Source: CAYMLQ01 sp964390795
Lineage (GTDB): Bacteria > Verrucomicrobiota > Kiritimatiellia > RFP12 > UBA1067
Assembly: GCA_964390795.1 (NCBI GenBank)
Contig: CAYMLQ010000264.1
Span: forward strand, 1 to 8,432
Length of the DNA stretch: 8,432 nucleotides
Direction: 5' to 3'
Made by a program: the position numbers and the translations under genes. Below the pieces are notes generated by a model. The model saw only the letters and a list, made by a program, of their open reading frames with translations. It made no database searches and had not been told where the DNA came from. Shown here in pieces: positions 6,062 to 8,432 of this stretch (position 1 is its first letter; the number at the start of each line of letters is the position of its first letter).

Positions 6062-6985
6062 CTAAACCAATTGTTCGGCAAGGCTGCGCTCGAAGACGAG
6101 AAGCGTTTGGCAGACGGGGCAGCGCGCCGAGGCGATCCGTTCGGCAGGAAGCCGGTTCTTCTGTCCGCAGACAAAGCAGCTTACGACGGCGTCTGCGGCG
6201 GCGGGCGTGAGCCGTCCGGAGGCCGCCTGCCTGGCAAACCAGCCGGCGGAGGTTTCGTCAGCGCCGCCGAGCAGCACGTCATAGGCGGACTTGATCTGGG
6301 AGAATTTTTCTGAGGTCAGCGCTCGGATGTCGGGATCGAGCGCGGCGTGCTTGTCGGGGTGGTACTTTTGGCTCAGGGCGCGATAGGCGCTTTTGATAGC
6401 AGCGGCGTCGGCGTGGTAGGGCAGTCCCAGCACGGTACAGGCGGCGTGGCGCTCTTGCTCCGAGGCTGTCGCGGCGCTACGGGTATACAGCAGGGAGACG
6501 TGGTGCGCCTCGTCATCGGGGATCCCGACCGCACGCGCGAAAGCGTTGATGCAGGCGCGTTCGGGCAGGGTCTCGTCGCAGTCGCAGACCGCCACGCGCC
6601 AGAGCCAGACGAGCGCGGCGCGGGCGAGCGGCGGGGTGTCTCGAACGGTGTTCGCGAGGCGCGAGAGGCAGTGGTCGAGGCGAGCGGCGTCATCGATCAG
6701 GTAGGCGAGTTCGTGGGGACGGAGCGAGGCGCCTAAACGCTGATTGATTTCGGCTAATATCGCGCGGATAGCCGCGTCCTCTTTGACCGTGTAGCGGCTA
6801 TCTGAACTGGCCAGTTCGAAGAGCGCACCGGCCGTGACGGCCAGCAGCCGCAGAGACTGCTTTTCAGCAGACTTGGCCTCTTTACGGTCGACGAACATGT
6901 GGCCGACGGCGGCGCCCGCCACCGCGCCCCACGGGCCGAAAAACGACCCGATACTACCGCCGAGCATTTTTCCGCGAAAAGACAT
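6062..6985 (-). CDS. djlA: DjlA-like membrane J-domain co-chaperone with TerB domain and zinc ribbon
   Basis: DjlA is an inner-membrane DnaJ-type protein that stimulates the ATPase of DnaK. This 307-residue protein starts with GK at 5-6, a Gly-rich membrane segment and GHMF at 28-31, the same layout as the Escherichia coli DjlA anchor, where the segment drives dimerisation. A TerB-like helical domain follows (about 45-165). The J domain (about 183-240) has the essential HPD motif at 209-211 (QKYHPDKH). Unlike E. coli DjlA, where the J domain ends the protein, there is a further 65 residues with a zinc ribbon: Cys270, Cys273, Cys289, Cys292 in a CxxCxxxNRLP context similar to the thioredoxin 2 ribbon. 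The gene has its own candidate promoter and is followed by a membrane protein gene. No strong ribosome binding site precedes the ATG at 6985; the ATG at 6967 is a poorer alternative because it would lose the conserved GK. The symbol marks domain-order similarity, not proven orthology. Confidence 0.88.
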   Translation of the reverse strand: MSFRGKMLGGSIGSFFGPWGAVAGAAVGHMFVDRKEAKSAEKQSLRLLAVTAGALFELASSDSRYTVKEDAAIRAILAEINQRLGASLRPHELAYLIDDAARLDHCLSRLANTVRDTPPLARAALVWLWRVAVCDCDETLPERACINAFARAVGIPDDEAHHVSLLYTRSAATASEQERHAACTVLGLPYHADAAAIKSAYRALSQKYHPDKHAALDPDIRALTSEKFSQIKSAYDVLLGGADETSAGWFARQAASGRLTPAAADAVVSCFVCGQKNRLPAERIASARCPVCQTLLVFERSLAEQLV

Positions 6986-7033
6986 TGTTTAAAACTCGCA
7001 CACTTCAACGCGCCGCTGACAGCAGCACGCATT

Positions 7034-7063
7034 AAAATAGCGTAAAGAGGGGGCATGCCTCAA
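7034..7063 (-). promoter_or_regulatory. Candidate promoter of the DjlA-like operon
   Basis: Read on the minus strand, TTGAGG (7063-7058) and TATTTT (7039-7034) are 18 bp apart, each matching the sigma70 boxes at four positions. Transcription would start near 7027, giving a leader of about 40 bases. The spacing equals that of the Tricorn promoter. Confidence 0.5.
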
Positions 7064-7083
7064 CCGTTAATTTCGACCGTGCG

Positions 7084-8349
7084 CTACTCTTTAATAATTG
7101 GCTTTTTGCGGTAACCGCGAATCTTGAGATCGACGTTGGTTTCGTAATGGGAGACAAGCGTGTCCATCAGCATCAGAATCCACGGCGAGTGCTGGCTGGG
7201 TCCGTTTTTGGTGAAGAGGATATTGTCGGCAACGTAGATGGCCGAGTGGATCGCTTGCGTGTCTGACTTCATGAACAGAACGATGTCACCCATCCTGAAG
7301 CCGTCCAGAACCGGCTCGTAATCGGTCTCGAGTGTGCGGATCACGAAGGCACCATCGGAAAACCGGCTGTCAGGCGGGTCATTCCAGAAGTTCATCGAGT
7401 TCCAGTGGCAGTCGTAAACCACCTCTCCGGTGTCGCCGTCCGCTCTTGGGTACGTGTAAATCCGCTTTCGTGCAAAACGCGGGAGGAGGTGGCTGATATC
7501 AATGTCGAACCCGCCCGGAATTCGGGCTGCGGATTCGAGGAGAGGCTTGATGTCTTTGGCGCGGCCTTCCCTGGCGGCCCAATAACCGACAAGGGATTTG
7601 ATGTCCGAGTCGGGTGAGATATGGAGATGGACCATGAGTGTGGATTGTCGTGCGAGCGTTTTGAGGAGTCGGACTCGCTCGAGTTCCGAGGACAGACCTG
7701 GCAAGATGAGATGGGGGTCTGAGAACAGCAGTGTTTTCCCCCTTTTGTAAATCAGGCGGCGCACCTGAGCGAGGGTGGTTTCAGGAATGTCGCTATTCGA
7801 GAACCACTCTTCCGCCAAATCCTGTCTGAAGCGGAACGGCTCGTGTTGAAACGTGTTTTCGGAAAATAACGAGAGCGCACCGTACAACACCGCACGGGAT
7901 TCGGGTGACAGCGCCAAGGCGAGTGCATCGGACGGCGCAACCGTACACCCTTCGCCGGGGGCCGCCCACTTGGCGGACGCCGCGAGTTCAGACCGATGCT
8001 CAGGCGACAGCCCCGCAGAAAGCAGCAGGGTGCTGAAATCGTTGGTCGAGTAACCCTTGAAGAGCCAGACGGGCTTGGGGTAGACCAGGTACTCCGCCAA
8101 CGATTCATCCGGCGGTTCGGTGACAATCCGCACGACCCGCAAGTCGCCCCACGGCCCCTTGTGTGCGGGAACCCGCCACTTGTCGGTTGATTGCTGTGAC
8201 AGGGATTTGCGCACCATCCGCTTGACCGAGTCTGGCGTATTGAGAGTGAGAAAGAGGAGCCAAGGAATTAAAAGGATGAAAGCAAAAAAACTCAGCCATC
8301 GCCTGGATGCCTGGATCGTAATAGCTCCGCTCCTTGTTTCTTCGCGCAT
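7084..8349 (-). CDS. Membrane-anchored protein with NlpC/P60-like cysteine peptidase signature
   Basis: This 421-residue protein starts with a basic segment (RR at 16-17) and one membrane segment at about 18-37, so the rest should face the periplasm. Residues 40-290 match no family I know. Residues about 308-400 look like a papain-like NlpC/P60 fold: VYDCHWNSMNFW puts Cys314 at the start of a helix, MGDIVLFM (353-360) is the usual strand preceding the histidine, and AIHSAIYVADNILFTKNG gives His368; His387 (SQHSPW) could be the third polar residue. Enzymes of this type cut peptidoglycan stem peptides or related amide bonds; here the substrate is unknown. The ATG at 8349 has no clear ribosome binding site, and no other ATG occurs in the first 44 codons. 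The stop lies 98 bp before the DjlA-like start. The hydrolase assignment rests on motif order only. Confidence 0.75.
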   Translation of the reverse strand: MREETRSGAITIQASRRWLSFFAFILLIPWLLFLTLNTPDSVKRMVRKSLSQQSTDKWRVPAHKGPWGDLRVVRIVTEPPDESLAEYLVYPKPVWLFKGYSTNDFSTLLLSAGLSPEHRSELAASAKWAAPGEGCTVAPSDALALALSPESRAVLYGALSLFSENTFQHEPFRFRQDLAEEWFSNSDIPETTLAQVRRLIYKRGKTLLFSDPHLILPGLSSELERVRLLKTLARQSTLMVHLHISPDSDIKSLVGYWAAREGRAKDIKPLLESAARIPGGFDIDISHLLPRFARKRIYTYPRADGDTGEVVYDCHWNSMNFWNDPPDSRFSDGAFVIRTLETDYEPVLDGFRMGDIVLFMKSDTQAIHSAIYVADNILFTKNGPSQHSPWILMLMDTLVSHYETNVDLKIRGYRKKPIIKE

Positions 8350-8356
8350 GCCGTTT

Positions 8357-8389
8357 TTTGTAAATCTACGAGGTTGGACGTCTTACAAA
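8357..8389. promoter_or_regulatory. Inverted repeat between possible divergent genes
   Basis: TTTGTAA (8357-8363) and TTACAAA (8383-8389) form 7-bp perfect arms around 19 bases. Both strands therefore read TTGTAA followed about 18 bases later by a weak -10-like word (TTTACA or CTTACA). It may be an operator or a symmetric promoter region between the gene starting at 8349 and the possible gene at 8394. Evidence is limited to the symmetry and the position. Confidence 0.35.
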
Positions 8390-8393
8390 CAGT

Positions 8394-8432
8394 ATGAGCA
8401 CCCGCCCATCGAACCCATCTGAAAAACCCATT
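8394..8432 (+). CDS. Possible start of a divergent gene (3' partial)
   Basis: An ATG at 8394 opens a frame that stays open to the window end: MSTRPSNPSEKPI, a hydrophilic start typical of many bacterial proteins. Only 13 codons are visible, and no ribosome binding site at proper spacing is seen (GAGG at 8370-8373 is too far). It may be a gene diverging from the peptidase gene or a chance frame. Confidence 0.3.
   Translation, partial: MSTRPSNPSEKPI

Noticed and set aside
5777..6313. A 178-codon plus-strand frame over the DjlA/unknown protein junction
   Set aside because: Gly-rich shadow frame crossing two well-supported minus-strand genes.

Overview
This GC-rich window most likely comes from a Gram-negative bacterium, perhaps of the Kiritimatiellota/Verrucomicrobiota (PVC) group. 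That placement is an inference from gene style and from the hairpin-rich gaps: a large exported Tricorn-type protease, a secreted FN3/jelly-roll-type protein, and several intergenic repeat families. No rRNA, tRNA, CRISPR array or complete insertion sequence was recognised.

The left half reads rightwards. The 3' end of a probable extracellular carbohydrate-active or adhesive protein (1-681: FN3 domain plus a beta-rich C-terminal domain) is followed by a 489-bp gap packed with dyad repeats, including a perfect 28-bp palindrome at 943-970. A sigma70-like promoter at 1109-1138 ends the gap and drives a long Tricorn protease homologue (1171-4434). This protein has a signal peptide, beta-propeller repeats, a PDZ domain and an S41 catalytic core with the expected Ser-His-Ser-Glu residues.

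The middle (4435-4900) separates convergent genes. It holds short repeats, a tandem hairpin element whose two loops are complementary, and a short rightward reading frame that looks like the 3' remnant of a larger gene.

The right half reads leftwards. A membrane-anchored protein with an NlpC/P60-like cysteine peptidase signature (7084-8349) is followed by a two-gene unit with its own promoter. That unit encodes a DjlA-like co-chaperone (membrane anchor, TerB, J domain, extra zinc ribbon) and, 18 bp downstream, a two-membrane-segment protein of unknown function. The pair probably acts together at the inner membrane. A possible divergent gene starts at 8394 and runs off the window; an inverted repeat lies between it and the peptidase gene.

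The best candidates for something undescribed are the DjlA-like/unknown membrane protein pair and the hairpin repeat families. Nothing here amounts to a clear new defence or mobile system.
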